Assembly (NCBI RefSeq): GCF_017491605.1
Contig: NZ_JAFGYY010000013.1
Coordinates: 124,001-188,000 of the forward strand
DNA length: 64,000 nucleotides
Direction of reading: 5' to 3'
Source: Pseudomonas sp. 30_B
Lineage (GTDB): Bacteria; Pseudomonadota; Gammaproteobacteria; Pseudomonadales; Pseudomonadaceae
Part shown: positions 12,031-21,772 of the stretch, piece by piece
Layout: each line of letters opens with the position of its first letter
Numbering within the stretch: position 1 is the first letter of the stretch
Translations under genes and position numbers: made by a program
Notes under the pieces: model-generated
Database searches by the model: none
Told to the model about the DNA's origin: nothing
What the model saw: the letters and a program-made list of their open reading frames with translations, nothing else

Positions 12031-13617
12031 TTGAGCGACCAACTCACCCGCCGCCTGGCTCTGCTCGGCGATGCTGCCAACCTGTCCCTGCTCACCCAGT
12101 GCCTGCACGGTATCGAGCGCGAATGCCTGCGTGTCGACGAGCACGGCAAGCTGGCGCTGACCCCGCACCCGCGCGCCCTGGGCTCGGCCCTGACCAACCC
12201 GCAGATCACCACCGACTACTCCGAGTCGCTGCTGGAATTCATCACCCCGACCGCCAGCAGTGTCGAGAAGACCCTGGAAGACCTGGGTGAAATCCACCGC
12301 TTCGCCTACGAAAAGCTCGACGGCGAATACCTGTGGAGCCCGTCCATGCCCTGCGAGCTGCCGGACGAAGAGACCATCCCGATCGCCCGCTACGGCAGTT
12401 CCCACATCGGCCGCCTGAAGTACGTCTACCGCAAGGGCCTGGCCCTGCGTTACGGCAAGACCATGCAGTGCATCGCCGGCATCCACTACAACTTCTCCCT
12501 GCCCGAAGGGCTGTGGGAACTGCTGCGCCGGGAAGAAGGCAGCGAGAAGAGCGCGCGGGACTACCAGTCGCACCGCTACATCGCGATGATCCGCAACTTC
12601 CGCCGCTACAGCTGGCTGCTGATGTACCTGTTCGGTGCCTCCCCGGCCCTGGACGCCGGCTTCCTGCGCGGCCGCCCGCACGGCCTGGAAGCCTTCGACG
12701 AGCACACCCTCTACCTGCCCTACGCCACCAGCCTGCGCATGAGCGACCTGGGCTATCAGAACAACGCCCAGGCGGGTCTGACGCCCTGCTACAACGACCT
12801 CGACAGCTACATCGACAGCCTGCGCCGCGCGGTGAGCACGCCCTATGCGCCGTACGAGAAGGTCGGCACCAAGGTCGATGGCGAGTGGGTGCAGCTCAAC
12901 ACCAACATCCTGCAGATCGAGAACGAGTACTACTCGAGCATCCGCCCCAAACGCGTCACCTACACCGGCGAGCGTCCGATCCAGGCGCTGATGGCCCGTG
13001 GCGTGCAATACGTCGAGGCGCGCTGCCTGGACATCAACCCCTTCCTGCCACTGGGCATCGACCTCACCGAAGCGCGCTTCCTCGACGCCTTCCTGCTCTT
13101 CTGCGCGCTCTCCGACAGCCCGCCGCTGGGCGGTTGCGAGTGCGGCTCGGCCACCAGCAACTTCCTCAAGGTGGTCAAGGAGGGTCGCCGCCCCGGCCTG
13201 AAACTGGAACGCGGCGGCCAGCAGGTGGAGATGAAGGACTGGGCCAGCGGCCTGCTCGATGCCATCGCGCCGATCATCGAACTGCTCGACCGCGCCCGTG
13301 GCGGCAGCCTGCACGCCCAGAGCCTGGCCGAGCAACGCGCCAAGATCGCCGACGCCAGCCTGACGCCTTCGGCCAAGGTACTGGCGGAAATGCGCGAGCG
13401 CGGCGAGAGCTTCGAAGCCTTCGCCCTGCGCTACAGCCGCCAGCACGCCGCGACCCTGCGCGCGCAGCCGCTGTCCGCCGAGGAACAGGCACGCTTCGAA
13501 GACATGGTCAGCCAGTCACTGCAGGAGCAGGCGGATCTGGAAGCGCAACCCGAAGGCGATTTCGACACCTTCGTCGCTGCCTACCAGGCGAGCATCCTGG
13601 GGTTGCTCAGCGTCTGA
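12031..13617 (+). CDS. gshA: Glutamate-cysteine ligase
   Basis: GshA joins glutamate and cysteine with ATP, the first and rate-limiting step of glutathione synthesis. The 528-residue sequence matches the proteobacterial GshA family, with the hallmark N-terminal region [12 protein letters not shown]. The reading frame begins with TTG ([12 protein letters not shown]), preceded by an AAGGAC ribosome binding site; this start aligns with the family N terminus. A bidirectional terminator separates it from the convergent argA. Confidence 0.95.
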   Translation: MSDQLTRRLALLGDAANLSLLTQCLHGIERECLRVDEHGKLALTPHPRALGSALTNPQITTDYSESLLEFITPTASSVEKTLEDLGEIHRFAYEKLDGEYLWSPSMPCELPDEETIPIARYGSSHIGRLKYVYRKGLALRYGKTMQCIAGIHYNFSLPEGLWELLRREEGSEKSARDYQSHRYIAMIRNFRRYSWLLMYLFGASPALDAGFLRGRPHGLEAFDEHTLYLPYATSLRMSDLGYQNNAQAGLTPCYNDLDSYIDSLRRAVSTPYAPYEKVGTKVDGEWVQLNTNILQIENEYYSSIRPKRVTYTGERPIQALMARGVQYVEARCLDINPFLPLGIDLTEARFLDAFLLFCALSDSPPLGGCECGSATSNFLKVVKEGRRPGLKLERGGQQVEMKDWASGLLDAIAPIIELLDRARGGSLHAQSLAEQRAKIADASLTPSAKVLAEMRERGESFEAFALRYSRQHAATLRAQPLSAEEQARFEDMVSQSLQEQADLEAQPEGDFDTFVAAYQASILGLLSV

Positions 13618-13636
13618 GTGCGCAGGCAGGCAGAAC

Positions 13637-13664
13637 GAAAAAGAGGCCCGAGGGCCTCTTTTTC
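13637..13664. terminator. Bidirectional terminator between gshA and argA
   Basis: A perfect palindrome, GAAAAAGAGGCCC and its complement around a two-base centre, gives a GC-rich stem with A/T runs on both sides. It can serve both convergent genes. Confidence 0.9.
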
Positions 13665-13684
13665 ATGCTCCTACGAAAAGCGCC

Positions 13685-14983
13685 TTACAGGCTCTTCTCG
13701 AACACCTGCGAGTTGCGCTGGTAGTTGTACAGCGAGGCGCGTGCCGCCGGCAGGCGCTCCACGCTGCTGGGCTGGAAGCCGCGCTCGCGGAACCAGTGGG
13801 CGGTCCGCGTGGTGAGCACGTAGAGGGTCTTCAGCCCGAGGTTGCGCGCGCGCTGTTCGATGCGCTCCAGCAGATCGTCGCCGCGCCCGCCGTGGCGGTA
13901 CTCCGGGTTCACTGCCAGACAGGCCAGCTCGCCGGCGTCGGAATCGGCGATGGGATAGAGCGCCGCGCAGGCGATGATCAGCCCTTCGCGCTCGACGATG
14001 CTGAACTGCTCGATCTCGCGCTCCAGCACCTCGCGGGAGCGGCGCACCAGGATGCCCTGCTCTTCCAGCGGACGGATCAGCTCCAGCAGGCCGCCGACGT
14101 CCTCGATGCCGGCCTCGCGCAGTTGCTCGAACTGCTCCTGGGCCACCAGGGTGCCGTTGCCGGTGCGGGTGAAGAGTTCGCTGAGCAGCGAGCCGTCTTC
14201 GGTGTAGCTGACGATATGGCTGCGGCGCACGCCGGCACGGCAGGCCTGGGCAGCAGCGTCGAGCAGCTCGCCCTGATAGCTCGCGCCGAGGCGCTCCAGG
14301 TGCGCCGGCACCTGCTGCGGACGCAGCTCGCGAACCAGCTTGCCATTGACGTCCAGCAGGCCGCGCTCGGCTCCGTAGAGGATCAGCTTGTCGGCATCCA
14401 GCTCGATGGCGGCCTGCATGGCCACGTCCTCGCAGGCGAGGTTGAAGATTTCACCCGTGGGCGAATACCCCAGCGGCGAGAGCAGCACGATGCTGCGCTC
14501 GTCGAGCTGGCGGTTGATGCCCTTGCGGTCGATCCGGCGGACTTCGCCGGTGTGGTGATAGTCGATACCCTCGACCACGCCGATGGGCCGCGCAGTGACG
14601 AAGTTGCCGGCGGTTACCCGCAGGCGCGAGCCCTGCATGGGCGAGGCAGCCATGTCCATGGACAGGCGCGCCTCGATGGCGATGCGCAGGTTGCCAACCG
14701 CGTCGATCACGCACTCCAGGGTCGGCACATCGGTCACTCGCAGGCCACGATGGAAGCGCGGCGCCAGGCCGCGGGAGGCCAGGCGCGCCTCGATCTGCGG
14801 GCGCGAGCCGTGCACCAGCACCAGGCGCACGCCGAGGCTGTGCAGCAGCACCAGGTCGTGGACGATATTGCCGAAATTGGGGTCTTCGACGCCCTCGCCG
14901 GGGAGCATCACCACGAAGGTGCAGTCCCGGTGCGAGTTGATGTAGGGCGAGGCGTGGCGCAGCCAGTTGACGTAGTCGTGCAT
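13685..14983 (-). CDS. argA: N-acetylglutamate synthase
   Basis: ArgA makes N-acetylglutamate from glutamate and acetyl-CoA, opening arginine biosynthesis. The 432-residue product has an amino-acid-kinase-like domain (LVLVHGSRPQIEARL near residue 50) followed by a C-terminal GNAT acetyltransferase domain (CLAVNPEYRHGGRGDDLL). The start at 14983 (MHDYVNWLRHASPYIN) matches the known Pseudomonas protein; the open frame extends 31 codons further upstream. It is followed at a distance by the argE gene upstream on the same strand. Confidence 0.96.
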   Translation of the reverse strand: MHDYVNWLRHASPYINSHRDCTFVVMLPGEGVEDPNFGNIVHDLVLLHSLGVRLVLVHGSRPQIEARLASRGLAPRFHRGLRVTDVPTLECVIDAVGNLRIAIEARLSMDMAASPMQGSRLRVTAGNFVTARPIGVVEGIDYHHTGEVRRIDRKGINRQLDERSIVLLSPLGYSPTGEIFNLACEDVAMQAAIELDADKLILYGAERGLLDVNGKLVRELRPQQVPAHLERLGASYQGELLDAAAQACRAGVRRSHIVSYTEDGSLLSELFTRTGNGTLVAQEQFEQLREAGIEDVGGLLELIRPLEEQGILVRRSREVLEREIEQFSIVEREGLIIACAALYPIADSDAGELACLAVNPEYRHGGRGDDLLERIEQRARNLGLKTLYVLTTRTAHWFRERGFQPSSVERLPAARASLYNYQRNSQVFEKSL

Positions 14984-15138
14984 TGCTTGAAAAGCCTGTC
15001 GTTCGAGTGGGCGGAAATCTGTCGGATGCGGCCGGAATTCGGCCAGGGGCGGCGCGGTTATCGTCGTCGCATGCACATCGACAGGTTTCTCCTCTTGGAT
15101 AGGTCGGGCCCGTCAGCCGGGCTTCATTCAGGCAAGTC

Positions 15139-16278
15139 TTACAGACAATAGTGACGGATCAGGCCACGCAGCAGTTCCACGGTCGGCTCGATGCGGTCGA
15201 GGTCGAGATACTCGTCCGGCTGGTGCGCGCAGGCGATGTCACCGGGGCCGAGTACCAGGGTCTGGCAACCGAGCTGCTGAAGATACGGTGCTTCGGTGCC
15301 GAAGGCTACCGCTTCCGCGCAATGGCCGGTCAGACTTTCGGCGATACGCACCAGCTCGCTGTCGGCCGCCTGCTCGAAGGGTGGCACGGCGGGGAACAAG
15401 GGGCGGTAGTCGAGTTGTACCGCATGGCGCTCGGCAACCGGCCGCAGGCGCTCGCGGATGGCCTGGCGCAGCATCTCCGGCTGCATGCCGGGCAGCGGGC
15501 GCAGGTCGAACTCCAGAGCGCACTGGCCGCAGATGCGGTTGGGGTTGTCGCCGCCATGAATGCAGCCGAGGTTCAGCGTCGGCTGCGGCACGCTGAACTG
15601 CGGATTGGAAAACTCGCGCTGCCACTCGCCGCGCAGCGCCAGCAGTTCGCCAATGGCGGCGTGCATCGCCTCCAGCGCGCTGTGGCCCAGGCTCGGGTCG
15701 GAGGAATGGCCGCTCTGCCCGACGATGTCGATGCGCTCCATCATCACGCCCTTGTGCAGGCGGATCGGCTTGAGGCCGGTCGGCTCGCCGATCACCGCCG
15801 CGCGCCCCAGCGAACGCCCCTCGGCGGCCAGCGCGCGGGCGCCGGCCATGGAGCTTTCCTCGTCGCAGGTGGCGAGCAGGATCAGCGGTTGCTTCAGCGG
15901 CTGATCCAGTAGAGGCAGCAGCGCCTCGATGGCCAGGGCGAAGAATCCCTTCATGTCGCAGGAACCCAGGCCGAACCAGCGACCGTCGCGCTCGTCCACG
16001 CGCAGAGGGTCGCTACGCCACAACGCCTCGTCATAGGGCACGGTGTCGGTATGCCCGGCCAGCACCAGGCCGCCGGGACCGCTGCCCAGCACGGCGATCA
16101 GGTTGAGCTTGCCCGGCGAGACCTCCTGCAGCTCGCAGGTGAAACCCAAGTCGTCCAGCCAGCCGGCCAGCCGCTCGATCACCGGTCGGTTCGACTGGTC
16201 CAGCGCAGGCTGGGTGCAACTCACCGACGGCAGGGCGATCAACTCGGCGAAGCGTTGTTTCAGGGGCGGCAACGACAT
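15139..16278 (-). CDS. argE: Acetylornithine deacetylase
   Basis: This M20-family metallohydrolase removes acetyl from N-acetylornithine, giving ornithine for arginine synthesis. The 379-residue sequence shows the zinc-ligand motifs LAGHTDTVPYD, GSCDMKG, TCDEESSMAG and the C-terminal histidine in ACAHQPDEYL. The start at 16278 (MSLPPLKQRFAELI) was chosen because the upstream frame extension has no family similarity. It lies on the same strand as argA, with about 155 bases between them. Confidence 0.92.
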   Translation of the reverse strand: MSLPPLKQRFAELIALPSVSCTQPALDQSNRPVIERLAGWLDDLGFTCELQEVSPGKLNLIAVLGSGPGGLVLAGHTDTVPYDEALWRSDPLRVDERDGRWFGLGSCDMKGFFALAIEALLPLLDQPLKQPLILLATCDEESSMAGARALAAEGRSLGRAAVIGEPTGLKPIRLHKGVMMERIDIVGQSGHSSDPSLGHSALEAMHAAIGELLALRGEWQREFSNPQFSVPQPTLNLGCIHGGDNPNRICGQCALEFDLRPLPGMQPEMLRQAIRERLRPVAERHAVQLDYRPLFPAVPPFEQAADSELVRIAESLTGHCAEAVAFGTEAPYLQQLGCQTLVLGPGDIACAHQPDEYLDLDRIEPTVELLRGLIRHYCL

Positions 16279-16453
16279 GCTGTTCTCCGGAGGCTTTGCG
16301 CCCACTATGGACCATGCCGGCCCGCGGTAAAACCTCGCGCTGCCCGGCAGGCATGCCGAACTCCCTGTAGACTGCACACCTTTGACGTCTTTTTTTCGCG
16401 CCCGCCCCCAGGCTTTCGCCAGACGGGCGCAGCCGCCCAACCCGGACACCGCC

Positions 16454-17818
16454 ATGCAGAAAGAAACCGAAATCAAACTGCGCGCCAGCCGCGAGACCCT
16501 CGAAGCCCTGCGCGATCACCCGGCGCTGAAGAAGCGCAACAAGTCCGGCTGGGAACCCCGCGAGCTGTTCAACCAGTACTACGACACCCCGACCCGCGAG
16601 CTGGCCCGCGCCCGCGTCGCCCTGCGCATGCGCCGCGACGGCGAGCAGTTCATCCAGACCCTGAAGACCCGTGGCCAGAGCGTCGCCGGGCTGTCCGAGC
16701 GCAACGAGTGGGACTGGTACCTGGAGAAGAACAAGCTCGACCTGAAGAAGCTCGACGACCAGTGCTGGCCGGCCGCCCTGGCCGACCTGGACAAGAAGAC
16801 CCTCAAGCCGATCTTCAGCACCGATTTCACCCGCCAGCGCGCCGAGATCGCCTGGGGCCGCGGCAAGACCAAGGTGGTGATCGAAGCCGCGCTGGACCTG
16901 GGCAAGGTGATCGCCGGCAAGCAGGAAGAGGAAATCTGCGAGCTGGAACTGGAACTGCGCCAGGGCGAACCCGCCGCGCTGCTGGAACTGGCCCTGGAAC
17001 TGGCCGCCGACCTGCCGCTGATGCCCTGCGACATCAGCAAGGCCGAGCGCGGCTACCGGCTGTTCGACCCGGCCAGCTACAGCATCCAGCCCGACACCCA
17101 GAAGCTGCTGGCGGAAACCCCGCTCGACGGCGCCTTCGCCGCACTGGCCTGGACCCTGCTGGGCAGCAGCCAGCGCCTGGCCGAGCAATACCGCTTCAAC
17201 GGCCACTGGCGCCTGCTGGAAGACTGGCTGCGCCAGCTGATGGACCTGCGCGCCCTGCTCGGCAGCCTCGGCCAGGCCGTACCGCGCGCCACCACCCGTG
17301 AGCTGCGCGCCGCCCTCGATGCGCTGATCGCCGACTGGCAGCCACGCATCGAGCAGGGCCGCGACGACGAAGCCGTGCGCCAGCAGATGCCCGACGCCTT
17401 CCGCGAGGAGCTGGCCAACACCCGCTGGGGCCAGTTCTCCCTGAGCGCCTCCAGCTGGCTGCTGGCCAAGGCCTGGACCGCCGGGCGCAACGAGCGCGCC
17501 AACCGCCTGGGCGGCGCCGCGGTCGGCAAGTGGCTGCAGCGCACCCTGGCCGAAGAGGCCCAGGCCATGCCGCTGCAACGCGCCCTGCAACAACCCGAGG
17601 TGCTCGCCGACCAACTGCCGCGCCTGCAGCGCATGCTGGTCTGGCTGCGCCCGGCACGCGGCGTGCTAGAGCTGCCGGAAACCGACCGCCTGTACGGCGA
17701 GCTGGCCAAGCTGGAAGAACTGCTGGCCGCGCCGGACGCCGAGGGTCGCCTGGATGCCCTGGCGGCCCAGGCCCATACTGTGCTGACCCTCAAGCCGTTC
17801 AAGGCGCTTTTGAAATAA
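16454..17818 (+). CDS. CYTH-CHAD domain protein
   Basis: The 454-residue protein starts with a CYTH domain whose diagnostic ExExK motif is seen at MQKETEIKLR, and continues from about residue 215 with a CHAD domain of helical repeats. CYTH domains bind triphosphates, many as inorganic triphosphatases, and CHAD domains bind polyphosphate granules. This suggests an inorganic triphosphatase or polyphosphate-associated role. The start ATG at 16454 puts the ExExK motif at the N terminus as usual. Confidence 0.85.
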   Translation: MQKETEIKLRASRETLEALRDHPALKKRNKSGWEPRELFNQYYDTPTRELARARVALRMRRDGEQFIQTLKTRGQSVAGLSERNEWDWYLEKNKLDLKKLDDQCWPAALADLDKKTLKPIFSTDFTRQRAEIAWGRGKTKVVIEAALDLGKVIAGKQEEEICELELELRQGEPAALLELALELAADLPLMPCDISKAERGYRLFDPASYSIQPDTQKLLAETPLDGAFAALAWTLLGSSQRLAEQYRFNGHWRLLEDWLRQLMDLRALLGSLGQAVPRATTRELRAALDALIADWQPRIEQGRDDEAVRQQMPDAFREELANTRWGQFSLSASSWLLAKAWTAGRNERANRLGGAAVGKWLQRTLAEEAQAMPLQRALQQPEVLADQLPRLQRMLVWLRPARGVLELPETDRLYGELAKLEELLAAPDAEGRLDALAAQAHTVLTLKPFKALLK

Positions 17819-17875
17819 GCTGCCCCGACAACGCGGCGGGCTGACCGGGGCCCGCCCCAGACGAAGGGAATCCGT

Positions 17876-19660
17876 ATGTCCGCCTATGCCCCATCCGCCC
17901 AGGACCGCTTGCTCGACCTGGGCGACATCCTGCGCGAACTGGTGAGCCAGGGCCGCGTGGCCCAGGATGACGCCGAGCAGTGCATGGCCATCCGCCGCAG
18001 CGCGGTGAACAACCAGCAGCATCCGCTGGAATTCCTCGCCGCCCAGCAGATCGAGGACCGCCAGCGCAACGGCCGCAAGCTCGACCTGGACGCCCTGGTG
18101 CACTGGCTGGCGGACTACTCCGGTCAACCCTACATGCGCATCGACCCGCTGAAGATCGACGTCGCCGCGGTCACCCCGCTGATGTCCTACGCCTTCGCCC
18201 AGCGTCACCAGATCCTCGCGGTGGCCGTGGCGCCGGACGAAGTCACCATCGCCAGCGCCCAGCCCTTCGTGCAGGCCTGGGAAAGCAACCTCATCCACGT
18301 GCTCAAGCGCCCGATCAAGCGCGTGGTCGCCAGCCCCACCGACATTCAGCGCTTCACCGTGGAGTTCTACCGGCTGGCCAAATCGGTCAGCGGCGCCACC
18401 GCCAAGGATCAGAAGATCAGCGGCGTGGGCAACTTCGAGCAACTGCTCAACCTGGGCGCGGCGGACCAGGAGCCCGATGCCAACGACGCACACATCGTCA
18501 CCATCGTCGACTGGCTGTTCCAGTACGCGTTCCAGCAGCGCGCCAGCGATATCCATATCGAACCGCGCCGCGAGCAGGGCACGGTGCGCTTCCGCATCGA
18601 CGGCGTGCTGCACAACGTCTACCAGTTTCCGCCGCAGGTCAGCATGGCGGTGGTCAGCCGCCTCAAGTCCCTGGGCCGGATGAACGTCGCCGAGAAGCGC
18701 AAGCCGCAGGACGGCCGGGTGAAGACCAAGACCCCGGACGGCGCCGAAGTGGAACTGCGCCTGTCGACGCTGCCCACGGCGTTCGGCGAAAAGATGGTGA
18801 TGCGTATCTTCGACCCCGAGGTGCTGCTCAAGACCTTCGACCAGTTGGGCTTCTCGCCGGACGACCTGCGCCGCTGGCAGAGCATGACCAGCCAGCCCAA
18901 CGGCATCATCCTGGTCACCGGCCCCACCGGCTCGGGCAAGACCACCACGCTCTACACCACGCTCAAGCAGCTTGCGACGGATGAAGTGAACGTCTGCACC
19001 ATCGAGGACCCGATCGAGATGATCGAACCCTCGTTCAACCAGATGCAGGTGCAGCACAACATCGAGCTGACCTTCGCCAGCGGCGTGCGCGCCCTGCTGC
19101 GCCAGGACCCGGACATCATCATGGTCGGCGAGATCCGCGACCTGGAGACCGCCGAGATGGCGATCCAGGCGGCGCTCACCGGTCACCTGGTGCTCTCCAC
19201 CCTGCACACCAACGACTCGCCCACCGCCATCACCCGTCTGCTGGAACTGGGCGTGCCCTACTACCTGATCCGCGCCACCGTGCTCGGCGTCATGGCCCAG
19301 CGCCTGGTGCGCACCCTCTGCCCGCACTGCAAGGCGCCGATGGAGCTGGACGAGGCGGACTGGCAGGAGCTGACCCGGCCGTGGAACGCCCCGTTGCCGA
19401 CCAACGCCCACCGCGCCGTCGGTTGCCTGGAATGCCGCGACACCGGCTACCGGGGCCGCGCCGGGGTCTACGAGATCATGCTGCTGAGCGAAACCGTGAA
19501 GGAGCAGATCAGCGCCGACACCGACCTGATCCCGCTGCGCCGCCAGGCCTTCAAGGAAGGCATGCGCAGCCTGCGCTTGTCCGGCGCGCAGAAGGTCGCC
19601 GCCGGGCTGACCACCATCGAGGAAGTGCTGCGGGTCACTCCGCTGAGCGAGCAGAAGTAG
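17876..19660 (+). CDS. GspE/PilB-type secretion ATPase
   Basis: This 594-residue cytoplasmic ATPase belongs to the type II secretion / type IV pilus assembly family. It has an N-terminal MshEN-like region, Walker A GPTGSGKTTTLYTTL at about residue 349, the Asp and His boxes with Walker B-like DPDIIMVGEIRDLETAEMA, and two CxxC pairs near 482/485 and 518/521 forming the family zinc site. No pseudopilin, secretin or inner-membrane GspF gene is near it, so its machine is elsewhere or unknown. Its 3' end overlaps the convergent AraC gene by 26 bases. Confidence 0.85.
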   Translation: MSAYAPSAQDRLLDLGDILRELVSQGRVAQDDAEQCMAIRRSAVNNQQHPLEFLAAQQIEDRQRNGRKLDLDALVHWLADYSGQPYMRIDPLKIDVAAVTPLMSYAFAQRHQILAVAVAPDEVTIASAQPFVQAWESNLIHVLKRPIKRVVASPTDIQRFTVEFYRLAKSVSGATAKDQKISGVGNFEQLLNLGAADQEPDANDAHIVTIVDWLFQYAFQQRASDIHIEPRREQGTVRFRIDGVLHNVYQFPPQVSMAVVSRLKSLGRMNVAEKRKPQDGRVKTKTPDGAEVELRLSTLPTAFGEKMVMRIFDPEVLLKTFDQLGFSPDDLRRWQSMTSQPNGIILVTGPTGSGKTTTLYTTLKQLATDEVNVCTIEDPIEMIEPSFNQMQVQHNIELTFASGVRALLRQDPDIIMVGEIRDLETAEMAIQAALTGHLVLSTLHTNDSPTAITRLLELGVPYYLIRATVLGVMAQRLVRTLCPHCKAPMELDEADWQELTRPWNAPLPTNAHRAVGCLECRDTGYRGRAGVYEIMLLSETVKEQISADTDLIPLRRQAFKEGMRSLRLSGAQKVAAGLTTIEEVLRVTPLSEQK

Positions 19661-20651
19661 CGCCGAGGCGGGCCGGCGAGTCCGAAGGGCTCAGGCCGGT
19701 CCAACCCTTGAAGGCGCGGCGGAACGCACGGTCATCGGAAAAGCCCAGGCGCTGCGCCACCGAAGCGATGGATGCACTGCCGTCTTTCATCAGCCGCTCC
19801 GCGGCTTCCCGCAGGGACGACGCGCGCAACTGCAGGTAGCTGGTGCCCTGCGCGCGCAGCTGGCGGCGCAGCGTGGCCTCGCTCATGTGCAGGATGTCCG
19901 CCAGGGTCGCCGCCGACGGCAGGCGCCTGCCCTGGCGCAGGGCATGTTCCAGCAGCAGCTTCACCTGCGACGGCAAGCCGTGCTCGTCCAGCGTCTCGAT
20001 GATGAAGTTGTAGGGAAAACAATCGAGGATCGCCGCCAGCTCCGCGGGCGTCCGCACCACCGGCCGGGCGAGCATGGCCGCGTCGAACAGCAGCGTGTTG
20101 CGCGGCTGGTCGAACTGCACGGGCGCGTCGAACAGTTCGAGCAGCCGGTTCGGGCGCTGCGGGCGGCTGTAGACCAGCTCCACGCCGCGCAGGTCGAGGC
20201 GCTGGCCGCTCAGCCAGGCCAGCAGCGACAGGTAGTAGTGGAGGCCGATCAGGTCGCTGAGCAGCGCGGCATCGTCGCGCGTCGCATAGCGCGAAGCCAT
20301 GCTGAAGCGCACCAGCGGGCCCAGCCGCTCCAGCCGACTGGAACGCTCGGCGCCGACGAACATGATGCTGAAGCGGTGACTGCGTTCGAGTACCGACCCG
20401 ATATCCGGGCAACTGATGACCGCGTGGCAGAGCATCTCGCCCGCCAGGTTGGCGAAGATGGGGGCGTTGTCACGGGTGCAGCACAGGCGTTCGAGCGCAT
20501 CCATCCGGTCGCTGAACAGGCGCGCAAAGACTGAAGGGTCGTGCCTTGCGGGTCCGTCCAACTCCTCCGTCGTCAGCGCCGGAGAATCGAAGCAGGCCAA
20601 GGCGTTGGCCAGTTGGGCCAACAGCCCTTCGGTGAGATCGGAGCCGTCCAT
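19635..20651 (-). CDS. AraC-family transcriptional regulator
   Basis: The 338-residue protein has an N-terminal ligand-sensing region of the type found in OruR/ArgR-unrelated AraC regulators (Arabinose_bd family) and a C-terminal pair of helix-turn-helix motifs from about residue 235, including the end motif VAQRLGFSDDRAFRRAFKGWTGLSP. It is divergent from two short-chain dehydrogenase genes and probably controls them. Its effector is unknown. The 3' end overlaps the GspE-like gene tail to tail. Confidence 0.88.
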   Translation of the reverse strand: MDGSDLTEGLLAQLANALACFDSPALTTEELDGPARHDPSVFARLFSDRMDALERLCCTRDNAPIFANLAGEMLCHAVISCPDIGSVLERSHRFSIMFVGAERSSRLERLGPLVRFSMASRYATRDDAALLSDLIGLHYYLSLLAWLSGQRLDLRGVELVYSRPQRPNRLLELFDAPVQFDQPRNTLLFDAAMLARPVVRTPAELAAILDCFPYNFIIETLDEHGLPSQVKLLLEHALRQGRRLPSAATLADILHMSEATLRRQLRAQGTSYLQLRASSLREAAERLMKDGSASIASVAQRLGFSDDRAFRRAFKGWTGLSPSDSPARLGATSARSAE

Positions 20652-20718
20652 CTGTCCCGCCGCAGCATGGTGGTGGCCGCGTCATCGGCACGCGGGTGAT
20701 CGAAACTGTCCTACGATA

Positions 20719-20741
20719 TTGCACGCTTGCGTCCTGTGCAA
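20719..20741. promoter_or_regulatory. Inverted repeat in the AraC/SDR divergent region
   Basis: TTGCAC and GTGCAA are separated by 11 bases between the divergent AraC gene and the first dehydrogenase. It could be an operator for the neighbouring regulator. Confidence 0.35.
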
Positions 20742-20804
20742 TGAAGGTGGCGCGCTCGATAGTGCCCGCTACTCACACCTTCATACACAACGAGGATGGA
20801 CGGA

Positions 20805-21671
20805 ATGGCGGCTAAGCGATTGCTGGGCAAGACGGCGCTGGTAACGGGATCGAGCCGGGGAATCGGGCGCGCAATCGCCCAGCGGCTGGCTGCGGAAGGC
20901 GCCACCGTGGTGGTAACCGCGCGCAGCGTGGAGGCCTCCGCCGGCAACCCCGGCACGCTGCGGGAAACCGTCGAACTGATCGAGGCGCAAGGCGGCCGTG
21001 CCATTCCGATCGCCTGCGACCTGGAGCGGCAGGAGGACTGCGAACGACTGATCGAACGGGTGACCCAGGTGGCCGGACCGATCGACATCCTGGTGAACAA
21101 CGCAGGCCTTGCTGAATACGTACCGCTGGAAAGCATGCCGCTCGACCTGTTCGACCGCACGCTGACGCACTACCTGCGCGCGCCCTTCATCCTCACCCAG
21201 GCGGTCATTCCGCAGATGAAAGCCCGTGGCGCCGGCTGGATCGTCAATATCGGCTCCGTCACCGCGCAGCCGCCGATCAAGCCCTACAGTGTGTTCGACA
21301 CCGAGGTCGGCTCGACCGTCTACGCCACCGCCAAGGCGGCGATGAACCGCTTCACCCAGGGCGCGGCGGCCGAGCTGCTGGCGTCGAACATTGCGGTCAA
21401 CATGGTCGCGCCCTCCACCGCCATCCTCACCCCCGGTGCGTCTCGCTACATCCCGGACGACTACCCCGGCGAGAACGTCGCCTATCTCGCGCATACCGTG
21501 GTCGAGATGTGTCATCTGCCGGCCGCCGAGCGTTCCGGCCTGCTCACCCATTCAATGCACTTCCCCGCGGCGCACAAGCTGGCGGTGCTGGACCTGGACG
21601 GCGCCACGCCGCTGCCGCCGGCACAGATTCCGGCGTGGTCGCACCCGGCGGTGAATCCGCTGGGCGAATAA
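20805..21671 (+). CDS. Short-chain dehydrogenase/reductase (first of pair)
   Basis: The 288-residue protein is a classical SDR oxidoreductase with the NAD(P)-binding motif TGSSRGIGRA, the structural NNAG motif (LVNNAGLAEY) and the active-site YATAK pair. The ATG at 20805 has a GAGGATGG ribosome binding site; an ATG at 20796 is in frame but too close to that site. The C-terminal extension of about 40 residues after the core fold is longer than in minimal SDRs. The substrate is unknown. The second SDR gene follows 101 bases downstream. Confidence 0.87.
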   Translation: MAAKRLLGKTALVTGSSRGIGRAIAQRLAAEGATVVVTARSVEASAGNPGTLRETVELIEAQGGRAIPIACDLERQEDCERLIERVTQVAGPIDILVNNAGLAEYVPLESMPLDLFDRTLTHYLRAPFILTQAVIPQMKARGAGWIVNIGSVTAQPPIKPYSVFDTEVGSTVYATAKAAMNRFTQGAAAELLASNIAVNMVAPSTAILTPGASRYIPDDYPGENVAYLAHTVVEMCHLPAAERSGLLTHSMHFPAAHKLAVLDLDGATPLPPAQIPAWSHPAVNPLGE

Positions 21672-21772
21672 CGCCCCCGTATCGGCTCCGGAACGCTGCG
21701 GATTACCCGTGGCGCCAACCCGCAATCCCGGCGACCGGGCACGCTGCCGGGACACAAGAAGAAGAGGACTGC

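Noticed and set aside
11872..13446. 524-codon minus-strand frame opposite gshA
   Set aside because: Antisense shadow of gshA with no recognisable motif.
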